Below, one piece after another: positions 26,717 through 36,644 of a DNA stretch of 64,000 nucleotides. How positions within the stretch are numbered: position 1 is the stretch's first letter; every line of letters begins with the position of its first letter. The stretch spans positions 1 through 64,000 of the forward strand of contig NZ_BOLM01000001.1 in assembly GCF_016861605.1 (NCBI RefSeq). The letters are read 5' to 3'. The position numbers and the translations under genes are program-made. The DNA is from Levilactobacillus wangkuiensis (lineage in GTDB: Bacteria; Bacillota; Bacilli; Lactobacillales; Lactobacillaceae). The notes beneath the pieces were generated by a model, which did no database searches, was not told where the DNA came from, and saw only the letters and a program-made list of their open reading frames with translations.

Positions 26717-26809
26717 AATGTCTTCTCCTCCTATGAAAATTTCCTATTGAATAAAAACGAACTAACACAACGACTAGATTATAACTTATTTAGACCAATT
26801 TGAGTATGG

Positions 26810-26827
26810 TTTCGGAATTCGCCGAAA
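26810..26827. promoter_or_regulatory. Palindrome between the amidase and DUF2187 genes
   Basis: TTTCGG and CCGAAA flank six bases, a perfect inverted repeat in the divergent spacer. A wider pair GCTTTCTC/GAGAAAGC (26934-26941, 26981-26988) lies further right. Neither has a T tract. The rest of this 385-base gap shows only the promoter below. Confidence 0.35.
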
Positions 26828-27041
26828 TATCCCGTTGTTCGGTAATTTGCAGTTAAAAATGATATTGAAGTTAAAATAGAAATGTACGTTCGCGTTTTGA
26901 CGGATATAATTACTAAACAGCAAGCAAGGTTCGGCTTTCTCATTTTGTTTCAATCACCTTACAATTAGATTGCAAGCCACGAGAAAGCGGGCGTAAACGG
27001 TGGCACTAGGGGGAATCATGAAGTCTGGGAGGGAACTTTAC

Positions 27042-27070
27042 TTGCTTCACCGCTGAAACATGGCTATAAT
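27042..27070 (+). promoter_or_regulatory. Promoter of the DUF2187 gene
   Basis: TTGCTT (27042-27047) and TATAAT (27065-27070) with a 17 nt spacer, 31 bases before the start codon. Confidence 0.75.
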
Positions 27071-27101
27071 ATTACTTTGCATACGAAAGGAGCGACGAAC
27101 A

Positions 27102-27332
27102 ATGGCTGAGACTACAGAGATTAAGATTGGCGATTACGTTGCGGCGAAAAAATTTGGTCCTCTGGAACACGATTTCACTGGGGAAGTTACCAAAGTGTAT
27201 GATAATTCAGTTTTAGTTGAGATTCGGGACTACGATCCTGCCGACAAAACTGCCGTTGGCGACATGAACAACCGCGCTGTTGTGCGGAAGTCTGCTGCTA
27301 AAATTACCGGAAACAGTGCGGATGAAAATTAG
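27102..27332 (+). CDS. DUF2187 (KOW-like) small protein
   Basis: A 76-residue protein with IKIGDYVAAKK and FTGEVTKVYDNSVLVEI, the SH3-like beta strands of the DUF2187/YkvS family, whose role is unknown. The start is ATG 27102 after AAAGGAG; the frame extends 14 codons further but the promoter -10 lies inside that stretch. It is a single gene placed before the tRNA. Confidence 0.75.
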   Translation: MAETTEIKIGDYVAAKKFGPLEHDFTGEVTKVYDNSVLVEIRDYDPADKTAVGDMNNRAVVRKSAAKITGNSADEN

Positions 27333-27369
27333 TTTTTCAAAACTTTTTTGAATTTATTTGCAAAAAACG

Positions 27370-27398
27370 ATGACAACTCACAAATGATATGCTATACT
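27370..27398 (+). promoter_or_regulatory. tRNA-Gly promoter
   Basis: ATGACA (27370-27375) and TATACT (27393-27398) are 17 nt apart with an extended TGC, 12 bases before the tRNA. Confidence 0.75.
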
Positions 27399-27410
27399 CA
27401 TTTGTGTTGT

Positions 27411-27481
27411 GCGGGTGTAGTTTAGTGGTAAAATTCAAGCTTCCCAAGCTTGCGTCGCGGGTCCGATTCCCGTCACCCGCT
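27411..27481 (+). tRNA. tRNA-Gly (anticodon CCC) with unusual T loop
   Basis: A full cloverleaf can be drawn: acceptor GCGGGTG/CACCCGC with discriminator T, a D arm containing AGTGGTA, anticodon stem CAAGC/GCTTG around TTCCCAA (anticodon CCC), four variable bases, and T stem GCGGG/CCCGT. The T loop reads TCCGATT instead of TTCGATT, so the normally invariant U at position 55 is C. It decodes GGG. No CCA is encoded within the gene. Confidence 0.93.
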
Positions 27482-27492
27482 TTCGAATGTTG

Positions 27493-27518
27493 GGCGGCCA
27501 GTCTTGGTCGTCTTTCTT
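27493..27518 (+). terminator. Probable terminator after tRNA-Gly
   Basis: GGCGGCCA and TGGTCGTC pair over 8 bp (two wobbles) with a 4 nt loop and run into TTTCTT. It would limit read-through into the T-box leader. Confidence 0.6.
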
Positions 27519-27544
27519 ATTATTCGAAGGCATTTATCGCCATT

Positions 27545-27728
27545 GAAATAGTACGTTGTGGAAATCCTTTTCAGCGAGTCCGGAGTGCTGCGAGCCGGAC
27601 AAGGATCCTAGCGGAACGGAGCAATTGGTGTCATTTAAACAGAATTTTAAAGTGGACTTTAAAGTCAATCAGAGTGGTACCGCGGGTCATCTCGTCTCTT
27701 ACAATTTATTTTGTAGGGGACTTTTTTT
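27545..27728 (+). promoter_or_regulatory. Arginine T-box leader of argS2
   Basis: The stem I distal part pairs ATCCTT with AAGGAT and TCCGG with CCGGA, flanking the conserved GAG and GCTGCGAG elements (27564-27606). A specifier-like GAA-CGG-A places the arginine codon CGG at 27617-27619. The T-box TGGTACCGCG is at 27675-27684. A terminator (27694-27702 with 27713-27721, then seven T) follows. Uncharged tRNA-Arg should favour the antiterminator and switch on argS2. No clear promoter is seen between the tRNA and the leader. Confidence 0.92.
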
Positions 27729-27786
27729 ATCCCGTGAAGCGCCTGAGACTGACGATGTTTTGAGAAGAATACGAGGAGGAACTAGT

Positions 27787-29478
27787 ATGGATTACAAACA
27801 AACAGTTACCAATGCCTTAGCTACCGCGCTGGACGGCCAATTATCCGCAGAAGATATCGCGGCTAAGTTGGAACGTCCTAAGACGTCAGACAAAGGGGAC
27901 ATGGCGTTCCCAACCTTTACCTTGGCTAAGTTGTTGCACCAAGCACCCCAACAAATTGCCCAGGATTTGGCGGACAAGCTAGATAAGACGGGCTTTGAAA
28001 AGGTTGAAGTCGTGGGTCCTTACCTGAACTTCTTCTTTGATAAGAGCGCTTATAGTGAAGAAACGTTGAACACGGTCTTAACGGCCGGCGCCAGCTATGG
28101 TCAAAACGACGATGGTAACGGCGGCAATGTGCCAATCGATATGTCCTCACCTAACATTGCTAAGCCAATGTCCATGGGTCACTTGCGGTCAACGGTGATT
28201 GGAAATTCCATCGCTGAAATTTTGACCAAGAACGGCTATAACCCAATCAAGGACAATCACTTGGGTGACTGGGGAACGCAATTCGGGAAGCTCATCACGG
28301 CCTACAAGCTGTGGGGGAACGAAGAAGACGTTAAGAAAGATCCTATCAACAAACTGGTTGAATACTACGTTCGTTTCCATAAGGAAGACGTTGACAAGCC
28401 TGAACTGGACGATGAAGCCCGGGAATGGTTCAGAAAGCTTGAAAATGGCGATCCCGAAGCCCACCGTCTCTGGGACTGGTTCCGGAAGGCGTCATTGCAA
28501 GAATTCAACGACGTTTATGAAAAATTAGGGGTTACCTTTGATACCTACAATGGTGAAGCCTTCTACAACGATAAGTTAGCCGAAGTTGTTCAAATTTTGA
28601 AGGACAAGCATTTACTGGTTGAATCTCAAGGGGCCCAGGTGGTTGACCTGAGCAAGCACGACTTGAACCCAGCCCTGATCCTGAAGAGTGATGGCGCTTC
28701 CCTGTACATCACCCGGGACATTGCGACGGCTCTGTACCGTGACCGGACTTACAAGCCAGCCAAAAACTTGTACGTCGTGGGGTCCGAACAAACCTACTAC
28801 TTCAAGCAATTGAAGGCTGTCTTGCAGGAAATGGGTGTGCCATCTGCTGATGACGTTCAACACGTGCCATTTGGACTGATCACCGTTGATGGGAAGAAAC
28901 TTTCCACGCGTTCTGGTCGGATCATCTTGCTGGACAAGGTTCTCGAAGAATCTGTTAAGCTGGCCGGCGAAGAAATTAACGAAAAGAACCCTAACTTAGC
29001 TAACAAGGAAGAAGTTGCCAAGCAGGTCGGGGTTGGGGCCATCGTCTTCGGTGATTTGAAGAACGAACGGACCAACAACATTGACTTCGTGCTCGCCGAT
29101 CAATTGAAGTTTGAAGGTGAAACGGGTCCTTATGTGCAATACTCACGGGTACGGGCCGAAAGTATCTTACGTAAGGCTGGTGACGTCGCCGTTAAGGCCG
29201 ATGGCAACCAAGTTTCTGATCCAGAAGCCTGGGATACGATCAAGACTTTGGCCGACTTCCCAGCCATGGTCAAGATGGCTTGCGATGAGTTAGAGCCATC
29301 CGTCATTGCTAAATACGCGATTCGGTTAGCCAAGACCTTCAACAAGTACTACGCCCACTCCAAGATTTTAGCGGACGATGCCGGTTTGCCAGCACGTTTA
29401 GCTTTAGTCAAGGCAGTGTCAACAGTCTTGAAGGAAAGCTTACGTCTGTTAGGGGTTCAAGCACCTGACGAAATGTAA
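27787..29478 (+). CDS. argS: Arginyl-tRNA synthetase, copy 2 (T-box controlled)
   Basis: A 563-residue class I synthetase, near-identical in length and layout to copy 1 at 292-1983: the same SMGHLRST signature and KLSTRSG stretch. Differences are scattered and mostly conservative, with the largest clusters around residues 70-90 and 465-475. The ATG follows GAGGAGGA. Control by the T-box means this copy responds to the charging level of tRNA-Arg, whereas copy 1 has a plain promoter beside the ADI genes. Confidence 0.97.
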   Translation: MDYKQTVTNALATALDGQLSAEDIAAKLERPKTSDKGDMAFPTFTLAKLLHQAPQQIAQDLADKLDKTGFEKVEVVGPYLNFFFDKSAYSEETLNTVLTAGASYGQNDDGNGGNVPIDMSSPNIAKPMSMGHLRSTVIGNSIAEILTKNGYNPIKDNHLGDWGTQFGKLITAYKLWGNEEDVKKDPINKLVEYYVRFHKEDVDKPELDDEAREWFRKLENGDPEAHRLWDWFRKASLQEFNDVYEKLGVTFDTYNGEAFYNDKLAEVVQILKDKHLLVESQGAQVVDLSKHDLNPALILKSDGASLYITRDIATALYRDRTYKPAKNLYVVGSEQTYYFKQLKAVLQEMGVPSADDVQHVPFGLITVDGKKLSTRSGRIILLDKVLEESVKLAGEEINEKNPNLANKEEVAKQVGVGAIVFGDLKNERTNNIDFVLADQLKFEGETGPYVQYSRVRAESILRKAGDVAVKADGNQVSDPEAWDTIKTLADFPAMVKMACDELEPSVIAKYAIRLAKTFNKYYAHSKILADDAGLPARLALVKAVSTVLKESLRLLGVQAPDEM

Positions 29479-29493
29479 TGAACTGTTTTCAAA

Positions 29494-29522
29494 AGAGATG
29501 CCTGCGGGCGTCTCTTTTTTTA
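29494..29522 (+). terminator. Terminator of argS2
   Basis: AGAGATGCC and GGCGTCTCT pair around TGCG and are followed by a T tract. Confidence 0.88.
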
Positions 29523-29625
29523 CGGAAAAAATTAGGAAAATTGATCTCGCACATATTTGTGTTAAGTTCGCGATTACTGAATATTTAAATTGTAAAATGA
29601 ATTTATCAAGAATATAGTTCTACTG

Positions 29626-29707
29626 AAAACGAATATTAAAATAATTATATCACGTAATTGTTAGTATTTTAGTTGACAGTCAGGTGGCGAATTGCTAAAC
29701 TTAGCGA
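29626..29707 (+). promoter_or_regulatory. purE promoter with PurR-like CGAA motifs
   Basis: TTGACA (29673-29678) and TAAACT (29696-29701) are 17 nt apart with an extended TGC, a strong promoter with a leader under 30 bases and so no purine riboswitch. CGAA, the core of PurR boxes in Firmicutes, occurs at 29630-29633, 29688-29691 and 29704-29707. The first lies in AAAACGAATATT, a 12-mer repeated before argR2. Confidence 0.6.
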
Positions 29708-29734
29708 ATAAATAGACTAGCGGGAGGAATAAAC

Positions 29735-30217
29735 ATGGTGCAGGTTGGTTTAGTCATGGGGTCTATCTCGGATTGGCCCACGATGCAGTTAGCGGCGCAG
29801 CAATTGACGACCCTAGGCGTCGACTACGAGCGGCACATCATCTCAGCGCATCGAATGCCGGATGTCTTGCAAGATTACGGCCAACAGGCGCAGGGCCGGG
29901 GATTGCAGGTGATTATTGCCGGAGCTGGCGGGGCGGCGCACTTACCGGGGATGCTCGCAGCTAATACGGTGCTCCCGGTCATTGGGGTGCCCATGCAGTC
30001 GCACGCGCTGAACGGCATGGATTCGCTCCTGTCCATTGTCCAAATGCCAGCCGGCGTCTCGGTAGCCACTATGACAATTGGGGCGGCTGGGGCTAAGAAT
30101 GCGGCACTATTGGCAGCGCAAATTTTAGGTTTACAGGATCAGCAAATTCAAATGCAGGTCCAAGACTTTCGACAACGTCAACGGCAGGAGGCAGAACGCA
30201 GTGAACAACAATTCTGA
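29735..30217 (+). CDS. purE: N5-carboxyaminoimidazole ribonucleotide mutase
   Basis: Interconverts N5-CAIR and CAIR in de novo purine synthesis. The 160-residue class I PurE has [12 protein letters not shown] (the SxSD loop), the [12 protein letters not shown] stretch with the catalytic His, and [10 protein letters not shown]. It is first gene of the operon behind GGGAGGA. Its 3' end overlaps purK by 17 bases. Confidence 0.96.
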   Translation: MVQVGLVMGSISDWPTMQLAAQQLTTLGVDYERHIISAHRMPDVLQDYGQQAQGRGLQVIIAGAGGAAHLPGMLAANTVLPVIGVPMQSHALNGMDSLLSIVQMPAGVSVATMTIGAAGAKNAALLAAQILGLQDQQIQMQVQDFRQRQRQEAERSEQQF

Positions 30218-31331
30218 GACGCCAATCCTACCGCCGGCAACAATCGGTATCGTAGGTGGCGGGCAGCTGGGCCAAATGCTAGCGCTGAGTGCGAAAGCCA
30301 TGGGCTATCACGTGGGCATCCTAGACCCCACTCCTCAGTCACCAGCGGGGCAGGTGGCCGACTTTCAAATCATCGCGGACTATCAGGAGACCACAGCTCT
30401 GGAACAATTGGCCCAACGAAGCGATGTGCTGACCTACGAGTTTGAAAACGTTGATGTAGCAGCTTTAGATGCCGTGCAATCGCTGACCCGACTCCCACAA
30501 GGTACGGACCTGCTGCGGTTGACTCGGAATCGTTTGGCGGAAAAACAGTTTTTACATAGTCAAGGGATTCCAGTCACGCCGTTTGCGGCGGTTCAGGGGA
30601 CGGCAGCGTTAGAAAAGACCGTTGGACAGCTAGGGACCCCGGCAATTTTGAAAACGCTAGAAGGCGGCTACGACGGGCACGGCCAGGTCGATGTCAACCA
30701 ACCAGAATTGTCGGCAGCTAGTCGGGAACTTTGCCAACGGCCTTGTATCCTAGAGCGCCGACAGGACTTTAAATTAGAGGTTGCGATGATGGTGACCCGT
30801 GATGCGACGGGAAACGTGGCGGCCTTTCCACTGGTTGAAAATCGCCACCAAAACCATATCCTGCATACCACGATTGCACCAGCCCAGGTTGCGCCGGCCG
30901 TGCACCAGCAAGCGCAAGTGTTCGCCACAAAAATTGCCACAGCCTTACATTTACGTGGGGTCTTGGGGATCGAATTCTTTGTCTTACCTGATGGCGAGCT
31001 CTTAGTGAATGAATTAGCACCGCGACCGCATAATTCTGGGCATTACAGCATTGAGGCGTGCAACATTTCACAGTTTGAGGCCCACATCCGCAGTATTTGT
31101 GGGTTACCGATTCCCCAGATTACGCAGGCGACCCCAGCGGTCATGCGCAACTTACTGGGAGCAGATTTACAGGTGGCCCGAGACTTGCTCAGCCAACATC
31201 CGGAGTGGCATTTTCACGATTACGGCAAGGCAGAAATTAAAGCGCAGCGGAAGATGGGGCACGTAACGGTTTTGAATGCGGATACGCAGGCGGCTTTAGC
31301 AGCAGTAGCGGCATTGAAAGGGGAACAATAA
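30201..31331 (+). CDS. purK: N5-carboxyaminoimidazole ribonucleotide synthase
   Basis: ATP-grasp enzyme converting AIR and bicarbonate to N5-CAIR, the step before PurE. The 376 residues start at GTG 30201, after GGAGG inside pur[14 protein letters not shown] marks the nucleotide-binding N-terminus and [13 protein letters not shown] the ATP-grasp loop. [13 protein letters not shown] is the usual metal-binding block. Confidence 0.95.
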   Translation: MNNNSETPILPPATIGIVGGGQLGQMLALSAKAMGYHVGILDPTPQSPAGQVADFQIIADYQETTALEQLAQRSDVLTYEFENVDVAALDAVQSLTRLPQGTDLLRLTRNRLAEKQFLHSQGIPVTPFAAVQGTAALEKTVGQLGTPAILKTLEGGYDGHGQVDVNQPELSAASRELCQRPCILERRQDFKLEVAMMVTRDATGNVAAFPLVENRHQNHILHTTIAPAQVAPAVHQQAQVFATKIATALHLRGVLGIEFFVLPDGELLVNELAPRPHNSGHYSIEACNISQFEAHIRSICGLPIPQITQATPAVMRNLLGADLQVARDLLSQHPEWHFHDYGKAEIKAQRKMGHVTVLNADTQAALAAVAALKGEQ

Positions 31332-31334
31332 CCG

Positions 31335-32075
31335 ATGACAGAGATTACCAAGCAAGGCCTGATTTACACGGGGAAAGCTAAGGCCATGTACGAAACGAAC
31401 GACCCAGAAGTGTTGTGGGTGGAGTATTTAGATCAAGCGACTGCCTTAAATGGCAAGCGCAAAGTCGCCATTGCCCAAAAGGGCTTGCTCAACAATCGGA
31501 TTGCTAGCCTGATCTTTCAGGACTTGGCGAAGCATGGGATTGCCAATCACTTTATCACGCAGCAGTCAGCCTACGTTCAGTTGGTCCGCCGGGTAACCAT
31601 GATTCCTTTGGAAACGGTGGTGCGGAACGCTGCGTCGGGGAGTTTTGAACGGAAATTTGGTATGCCACATCTGACCCCTTTTGAAGAGCCGGTCATGGAA
31701 TTCTTCTACAAGAGTGACCAGCTAGATGATCCATTCATCAACGATTCTCAAATTCTGGCCTTAAACGTGGCTACCGCAGATTCGCTAGCTGAAATGCGCC
31801 GACAAGCCCAATTGGTCAATCGACGATTACAACAAATCTTTGGCGCCATGCAGGTCCAGCTGGTCGATTTTAAAATTGAATTTGGCTTAACGACGGACGG
31901 CAAAGTTTTATTAGCCGATGAAATTTCACCAGATAGCTGTCGACTGGTTGATCAAACAACCCATGAGTCGTTGGACAAAGATGTTTTCCGTAAGAATTCT
32001 GGTGACTTGACCCAGGTCTATACAGAAGTGCTCGATCGATTGGCAGTGGTAGAGGAGGAAAAGCCATGTATTTAG
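31335..32075 (+). CDS. purC: SAICAR synthase
   Basis: Joins CAIR with aspartate using ATP. The 246 residues include IYTGKAKAMYET at the N-terminus, the signature VPLETVVRN-like MIPLETVVRNAASGS near residue 90, and LADEISPDSCRL near 195. It starts three bases after purK and overlaps purS by 10 bases. Confidence 0.95.
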   Translation: MTEITKQGLIYTGKAKAMYETNDPEVLWVEYLDQATALNGKRKVAIAQKGLLNNRIASLIFQDLAKHGIANHFITQQSAYVQLVRRVTMIPLETVVRNAASGSFERKFGMPHLTPFEEPVMEFFYKSDQLDDPFINDSQILALNVATADSLAEMRRQAQLVNRRLQQIFGAMQVQLVDFKIEFGLTTDGKVLLADEISPDSCRLVDQTTHESLDKDVFRKNSGDLTQVYTEVLDRLAVVEEEKPCI

Positions 32076-32317
32076 CAAAGGTCTATGTGACCTATAAACC
32101 ATCGATTTTAGATCCGAAGGGTGAAGCCATCAAAGACGCCCTCCATCGGCTAGACTATGAAAATGTGGCGACCGTTACCCTAGGTAAATACTTTGAAATT
32201 AAATTGACTCCTGGGGAGAAACCGTTAGCCGAACAGGTTGATGAGATGTGCGACCGGTTACTGGCTAACGTGAACATGGAAACTTATCGTTACGAAATTA
32301 CAGAGTTGGAGGCTTAA
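32066..32317 (+). CDS. purS: Phosphoribosylformylglycinamidine synthase subunit PurS
   Basis: An 83-residue small subunit of the three-part FGAM synthase, bridging PurQ and PurL for ammonia transfer. The sequence shows the usual LDPKGEAIKDALHRL helix and the strand GKYFEIKL. The start codon lies inside purC, so translation is coupled. Confidence 0.93.
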   Translation: MYLAKVYVTYKPSILDPKGEAIKDALHRLDYENVATVTLGKYFEIKLTPGEKPLAEQVDEMCDRLLANVNMETYRYEITELEA

Positions 32318-32320
32318 ACC

Positions 32321-33010
32321 ATGAAGTTTGCCATCCCCGTTTTTCCGGGTTCTAATTGCGACTATGATTTATTGAATGCCCTGCGTGATTGTCTACACAC
32401 GCCGGCCGATTTAGTGCCCGCCACTACCACCGATTTGAGCGGCTATGATGCGGTCATTCTGCCCGGCGGATTTTCATACGGGGATTACCTGCGTAGCGGG
32501 GCGATTGCCCGTTTTGCGCCAGTGATGACGGCAGTGAAGGCCTTTGCCAACGCTGGCAAGCCGGTCATGGGTATCTGTAATGGTTTTCAAATTTTGACGG
32601 AGGCGGGCCTGTTGCCAGGTGCCTTACAGGCAAATGAATCATCCAAGTTTATTTGCCAAGTTAGCCCCCTACACGTCAGCAATACCCAAACCCGATTTAC
32701 GACGGCCTATGCGCGTCATCAAGACATTAAACTACCGATTGCACATGGCGAGGGTAATTATTATTGTGATGACGCAACCCTAGCGGAATTAAAAGCACAT
32801 AATCAGATTGTCTTTGAATACGTTGATAATCCCAACGGTAGTGTGGCGAACATTGCGGGAATTGTGAACCGTCGTGGCAACGTTTTGGGGATGATGCCCC
32901 ATCCAGAACGGGCAGTTGAAACGATTCTGGGTTCCGTTGATGGGTTAGGAATTTTTGACTCATTGTTGATGAATCATGTACAGGGGGATGCGCATGTTGA
33001 AAACCGCTAA
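32321..33010 (+). CDS. purQ: FGAM synthase glutaminase subunit PurQ
   Basis: Class I glutamine amidotransferase of 229 residues that feeds ammonia to PurL. The nucleophile Cys lies in MGICNGFQ and the catalytic His in MPHPE; the opening [14 protein letters not shown] is typical. The gene overlaps purL by 17 bases. Confidence 0.95.
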   Translation: MKFAIPVFPGSNCDYDLLNALRDCLHTPADLVPATTTDLSGYDAVILPGGFSYGDYLRSGAIARFAPVMTAVKAFANAGKPVMGICNGFQILTEAGLLPGALQANESSKFICQVSPLHVSNTQTRFTTAYARHQDIKLPIAHGEGNYYCDDATLAELKAHNQIVFEYVDNPNGSVANIAGIVNRRGNVLGMMPHPERAVETILGSVDGLGIFDSLLMNHVQGDAHVENR

Positions 33011-35213
33011 ATTAACGCCGGAGGCTATCCGGGATACGCAAGCCTACCTGCAACTAGGCCTCACGACTGATGAGTATCACCTCATTTGTGAACAAGTCCT
33101 CCATCGGTTGCCCAATTATACTGAGGTCGGCCTTTTCTCGGGGATGTGGAGTGAACACTGTTCCTACAAGAACTCTAAACCAGTGTTGAAAAAGTTTTGG
33201 ACCCAGGGTGATCACGTCTTAGCGGGTCCGGGCGAAGGGGCCGGCATCATTGATATTGGTGATGGCCAGGCCGTGGTCTTTAAGGCAGAAAGTCATAACC
33301 ATCCGTCGGCAGTGGAACCCTATGAGGGGGCCGCAACCGGCGTGGGGGGCATCATCCGCGATATCTTTTCAATGGGGGCCAAGCCAGTTGCCTTGCTCGA
33401 TAGCCTACGCTTTGGTGAACCCACGGATTCGGCAACGACGTATGTGATTTCGCAAGTCGTGGCCGGCATCGGGGGCTACGGCAACTGTATTGGGATTCCC
33501 ACGATTGGTGGGGATATGGCATTTGATGCGTGTTATCAGAAGAATCCGCTAGTGAATGCCATGTGCGTTGGCCTCCTAAATCATGCAGACATGCAGAAGG
33601 GGCAGGCAACCGGGGTCGGCAATCAAATCATCTACGTTGGCGCCAAAACCGGTCGTGATGGCATCAATGGCGCGTCCTTTGCGTCGGCAGAATTCAATGA
33701 TGCCAAGGAAACCCAGCGTTCGGCAGTTCAAGTCGGTGATCCATTCATGGAAAAACTGTTGATGGATGCCTGTCTAGAAGTGATTCACGAGCATCGTAAC
33801 AGTCTGGTCGGGATTCAAGACATGGGCGCGGCCGGCTTGGTTTCCTCTTCAGCAGAAATGGCGTCCAAAGCGGGAAGTGGGCTTAAACTCAATTTGGACT
33901 TAGTGCCCCAACGTGAAACGGATATGACAGCGTTTGAGTTGATGCTGTCGGAATCACAAGAACGCATGCTGTTATGCATTAAGCAGGGCTCAGCGGCAGA
34001 AATTCGTGAAGTCTTTGATAAATATGGGTTAGATGCGGTGGTCATTGGTGAAGTCGTCCCGGGACATCAGTACCAGTTGGTGCATCACGGGGTGATAGAG
34101 GCCGATGTGCCAGTTGATGCGTTGGCGACGCAAGCACCGGTCTATCAACGAGAAAAGCGTCGTCCTCAGCGTCTGGACCAACAGTCTGCCACACAGTTTG
34201 TGCCGGTAATCCCAGATGTGACGGCCACACTCAAACAGCTATTACAGCAGCCCACGATTGCTTCCAAGCAGTCACTGTTTGAAACGTATGATTCACAAGT
34301 TCAGACCAACACAGTTGTCCGACCGGGTTCAGATGCCGGGGTGATTCGGATTCGCCAAACGGATAAGGCTCTGGCAATGACGACGGATGTGAATGGCCGT
34401 TACCTTCATCTCAACCCGCGTGTCGGTGGTGAGATGGCCGTGGCAGAGGCTGCTAGAAATATCGTTGCTTCGGGGGGCTTACCGCTGGGAATCACGGACT
34501 GCTTGAACTTTGGTAATCCAGAAAAGCCCGAACAATTTTACGACTTGGATGAGGCTGCCCAAGGAATCAGTCGCGCCTGCCAGCTGTTTAACACGCCAGT
34601 CATTTCGGGAAATGTGTCGTTGAACAATGAATCAAACGGCGAACCTATTTATCCAACCCCAATGATTGGGATGGTCGGGTTGATTAAGCATTTACGGGAC
34701 GTGACGACGCAAGACTTCAAACGAGCTGGTGACAAGGTTTACGTGGTGGGTGCCACTCATGCCGACTTTAATGGAAGTGAGTGCCAGAAGATGTTGACGG
34801 GTCAAGTCAGCGGCAATCTGTTTGACTTTGACCTGGCGACGGAGCATCACCATCAAAAACTCGTCCTAGAAGCTATCCAAGCAGGACTAGTTGCCAGTGC
34901 CCACGATGTCTCTGAAGGGGGACTGATCACCACGATTGCTGAATCATGTTTTGGTGGCGACTTAGGGGTGACTTTGACCAGTCAACTGCCAGCCGTTCAG
35001 TTCTTTGCGGAAACCCAATCACGCTTTGTCGTGTCGGTAGCGCCGGAACATCAGGCAGCGTTTGAAGCCTTGATGCAAGAGACGGTCACTTATCTGGGAA
35101 TCACGACAGCAGAAGACCGGCTATGGGTCAAAACAGCTGATCAGGCTTTTGATCTGCCCGTCAGCGAAGCAAAAAAGTTATGGGAAGGAGCGTTACCGTG
35201 TCTGTTGAAATAA
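32994..35213 (+). CDS. purL: FGAM synthase large subunit PurL
   Basis: ATP-dependent amidinating subunit, 739 residues, the small PurL form that needs PurS and Pur[14 protein letters not shown] and [19 protein letters not shown] mark the active site. Three ATGs are in frame; I take 32994, seven bases after AGGGGG, since 32976 lacks a ribosome site and 32988 is too close to it. The 3' end overlaps purF by 16 bases. Confidence 0.95.
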   Translation: MLKTAKLTPEAIRDTQAYLQLGLTTDEYHLICEQVLHRLPNYTEVGLFSGMWSEHCSYKNSKPVLKKFWTQGDHVLAGPGEGAGIIDIGDGQAVVFKAESHNHPSAVEPYEGAATGVGGIIRDIFSMGAKPVALLDSLRFGEPTDSATTYVISQVVAGIGGYGNCIGIPTIGGDMAFDACYQKNPLVNAMCVGLLNHADMQKGQATGVGNQIIYVGAKTGRDGINGASFASAEFNDAKETQRSAVQVGDPFMEKLLMDACLEVIHEHRNSLVGIQDMGAAGLVSSSAEMASKAGSGLKLNLDLVPQRETDMTAFELMLSESQERMLLCIKQGSAAEIREVFDKYGLDAVVIGEVVPGHQYQLVHHGVIEADVPVDALATQAPVYQREKRRPQRLDQQSATQFVPVIPDVTATLKQLLQQPTIASKQSLFETYDSQVQTNTVVRPGSDAGVIRIRQTDKALAMTTDVNGRYLHLNPRVGGEMAVAEAARNIVASGGLPLGITDCLNFGNPEKPEQFYDLDEAAQGISRACQLFNTPVISGNVSLNNESNGEPIYPTPMIGMVGLIKHLRDVTTQDFKRAGDKVYVVGATHADFNGSECQKMLTGQVSGNLFDFDLATEHHHQKLVLEAIQAGLVASAHDVSEGGLITTIAESCFGGDLGVTLTSQLPAVQFFAETQSRFVVSVAPEHQAAFEALMQETVTYLGITTAEDRLWVKTADQAFDLPVSEAKKLWEGALPCLLK

Positions 35214-36631
35214 AAGGCCTGAACGAAGAGTGCGGCGTCTTTGGCGTCTGGGGCTCACCGGATGCGGCCAAGCTCACCTACTTTGGCTTGCATGCACTGC
35301 AGCATCGGGGGCAAGAAGGGGCTGGGATTACCGCGAATAATGCGGGCCAGCTCCAGTCAGAACGGGGATTAGGTTTACTGGCCGATGTCTTTCGGGAACC
35401 GCGTCGCTTAGAGCGGTTGACCGGCACGGCTGCGGTTGGCCATGTGCGGTACGCCACTGCCGGCAACCACGGCATTGAAAACATTCAGCCACTGGAATTT
35501 AATTTCAGTGACGCCCAGTTTGCCTTAGCCCACAATGGCAATTTAACCAATGCCAAGACGTTGCGCCACCGGTTAGAAGCCGCCGGGGCCATTTTTCATG
35601 CCAGCTCGGATAGCGAAATTCTCATGCATCTGGTTCGCCGAAGTCAATCACCAACCCTGACCGGCCAATTAAAAGAAGCGTTACGTCAGGTTCACGGGGG
35701 CTTTGCGTACCTGTTATTAACGAATGATCGGTTGTTTGCGGCGTTAGACCCGAATGGTTTGCGGCCACTGGTTGTGGGTCAGTTGCCCACCGGGGGTTAC
35801 GTGGTTTGTAGTGAGACGTGCGCGCTGGATGCCGTCGGTGCCAAGTTTATCCAGGATGTCCATCCGGGTGAGCTCCTAACGATTGATGATCAAGGACTGA
35901 CCGTCGATCATTACACGACGGCGGGAAATTTAGCCATTTGTTCAATGGAATTCATTTACTTTGCCCGACCAGATTCCAATATTTATGGCGTTAACGTGCA
36001 CTCGGCCCGGAAGCGAATGGGCATCCAATTAGCCAAGGAGCAACCGGTCGATGCAGATATTGTGGTGGGGGTGCCTAATTCCTCGCTGTCGGCCGCAACG
36101 GGGTACGCCGAAGCTAGTGGGCTACCGTATGAAATGGGGTTGATCAAGAACCAATATTCCTCGCGAACCTTCATTCAACCGACGCAAGCACTGCGAGAAC
36201 AGGGGGTCCGGATGAAGTTGTCCGCCGTTCAAGGCGTGGTGGCTGGGAAACGGGTGGTTTTAATTGACGACTCAATTGTTCGTGGTACTACTTGCCAGCG
36301 AATTGTGAAGTTGTTAAAAGATGCTGGGGCCAGCGCCGTACACTTGCGCATTGCGTCACCGCCGCTACGCTTCCCGTGTTTCTACGGAATTGATATTCAG
36401 ACCACCAAGGAATTAGTCGCCGCTCAGAAAACAATTCCAGAAATGTGTACCTCATTTGGGGCGGATTCACTAGGATTCTTGAGTGAACAGGGTGTGATTG
36501 ATTCAGTGGGTCTGGACGTGGATGACCCGTATGGTGGACTGTGTATGGCCTATTTCAACGGGGACTATCCGACGCCGTTATACGATTACCAGGCAGAATT
36601 TGACGAAGAAATGCAGTGGCTAAAGAAGTAG
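35198..36631 (+). CDS. purF: Amidophosphoribosyltransferase
   Basis: Committed step: PRPP + glutamine to phosphoribosylamine. I start at GTG 35198, eight bases after AAGGAGC, because this gives an 11-residue propeptide before Cys12 ([12 protein letters not shown]), as in the Bacillus enzyme, where cleavage frees the Cys nucleophile. The PRTase motif [13 protein letters not shown] is present. The cysteines of the Bacillus Fe-S cluster seem to be represented (for example in [11 protein letters not shown]). Confidence 0.95.
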   Translation: MSVEIKGLNEECGVFGVWGSPDAAKLTYFGLHALQHRGQEGAGITANNAGQLQSERGLGLLADVFREPRRLERLTGTAAVGHVRYATAGNHGIENIQPLEFNFSDAQFALAHNGNLTNAKTLRHRLEAAGAIFHASSDSEILMHLVRRSQSPTLTGQLKEALRQVHGGFAYLLLTNDRLFAALDPNGLRPLVVGQLPTGGYVVCSETCALDAVGAKFIQDVHPGELLTIDDQGLTVDHYTTAGNLAICSMEFIYFARPDSNIYGVNVHSARKRMGIQLAKEQPVDADIVVGVPNSSLSAATGYAEASGLPYEMGLIKNQYSSRTFIQPTQALREQGVRMKLSAVQGVVAGKRVVLIDDSIVRGTTCQRIVKLLKDAGASAVHLRIASPPLRFPCFYGIDIQTTKELVAAQKTIPEMCTSFGADSLGFLSEQGVIDSVGLDVDDPYGGLCMAYFNGDYPTPLYDYQAEFDEEMQWLKK

Positions 36632-36644
36632 GGAGGAAACAGGC

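Noticed and set aside
27389-27763. Open frame over the tRNA and T-box leader
   Set aside because: It crosses a tRNA, a terminator and the T-box. The apparent N-terminal extension of argS2 in this region is likewise leader RNA.
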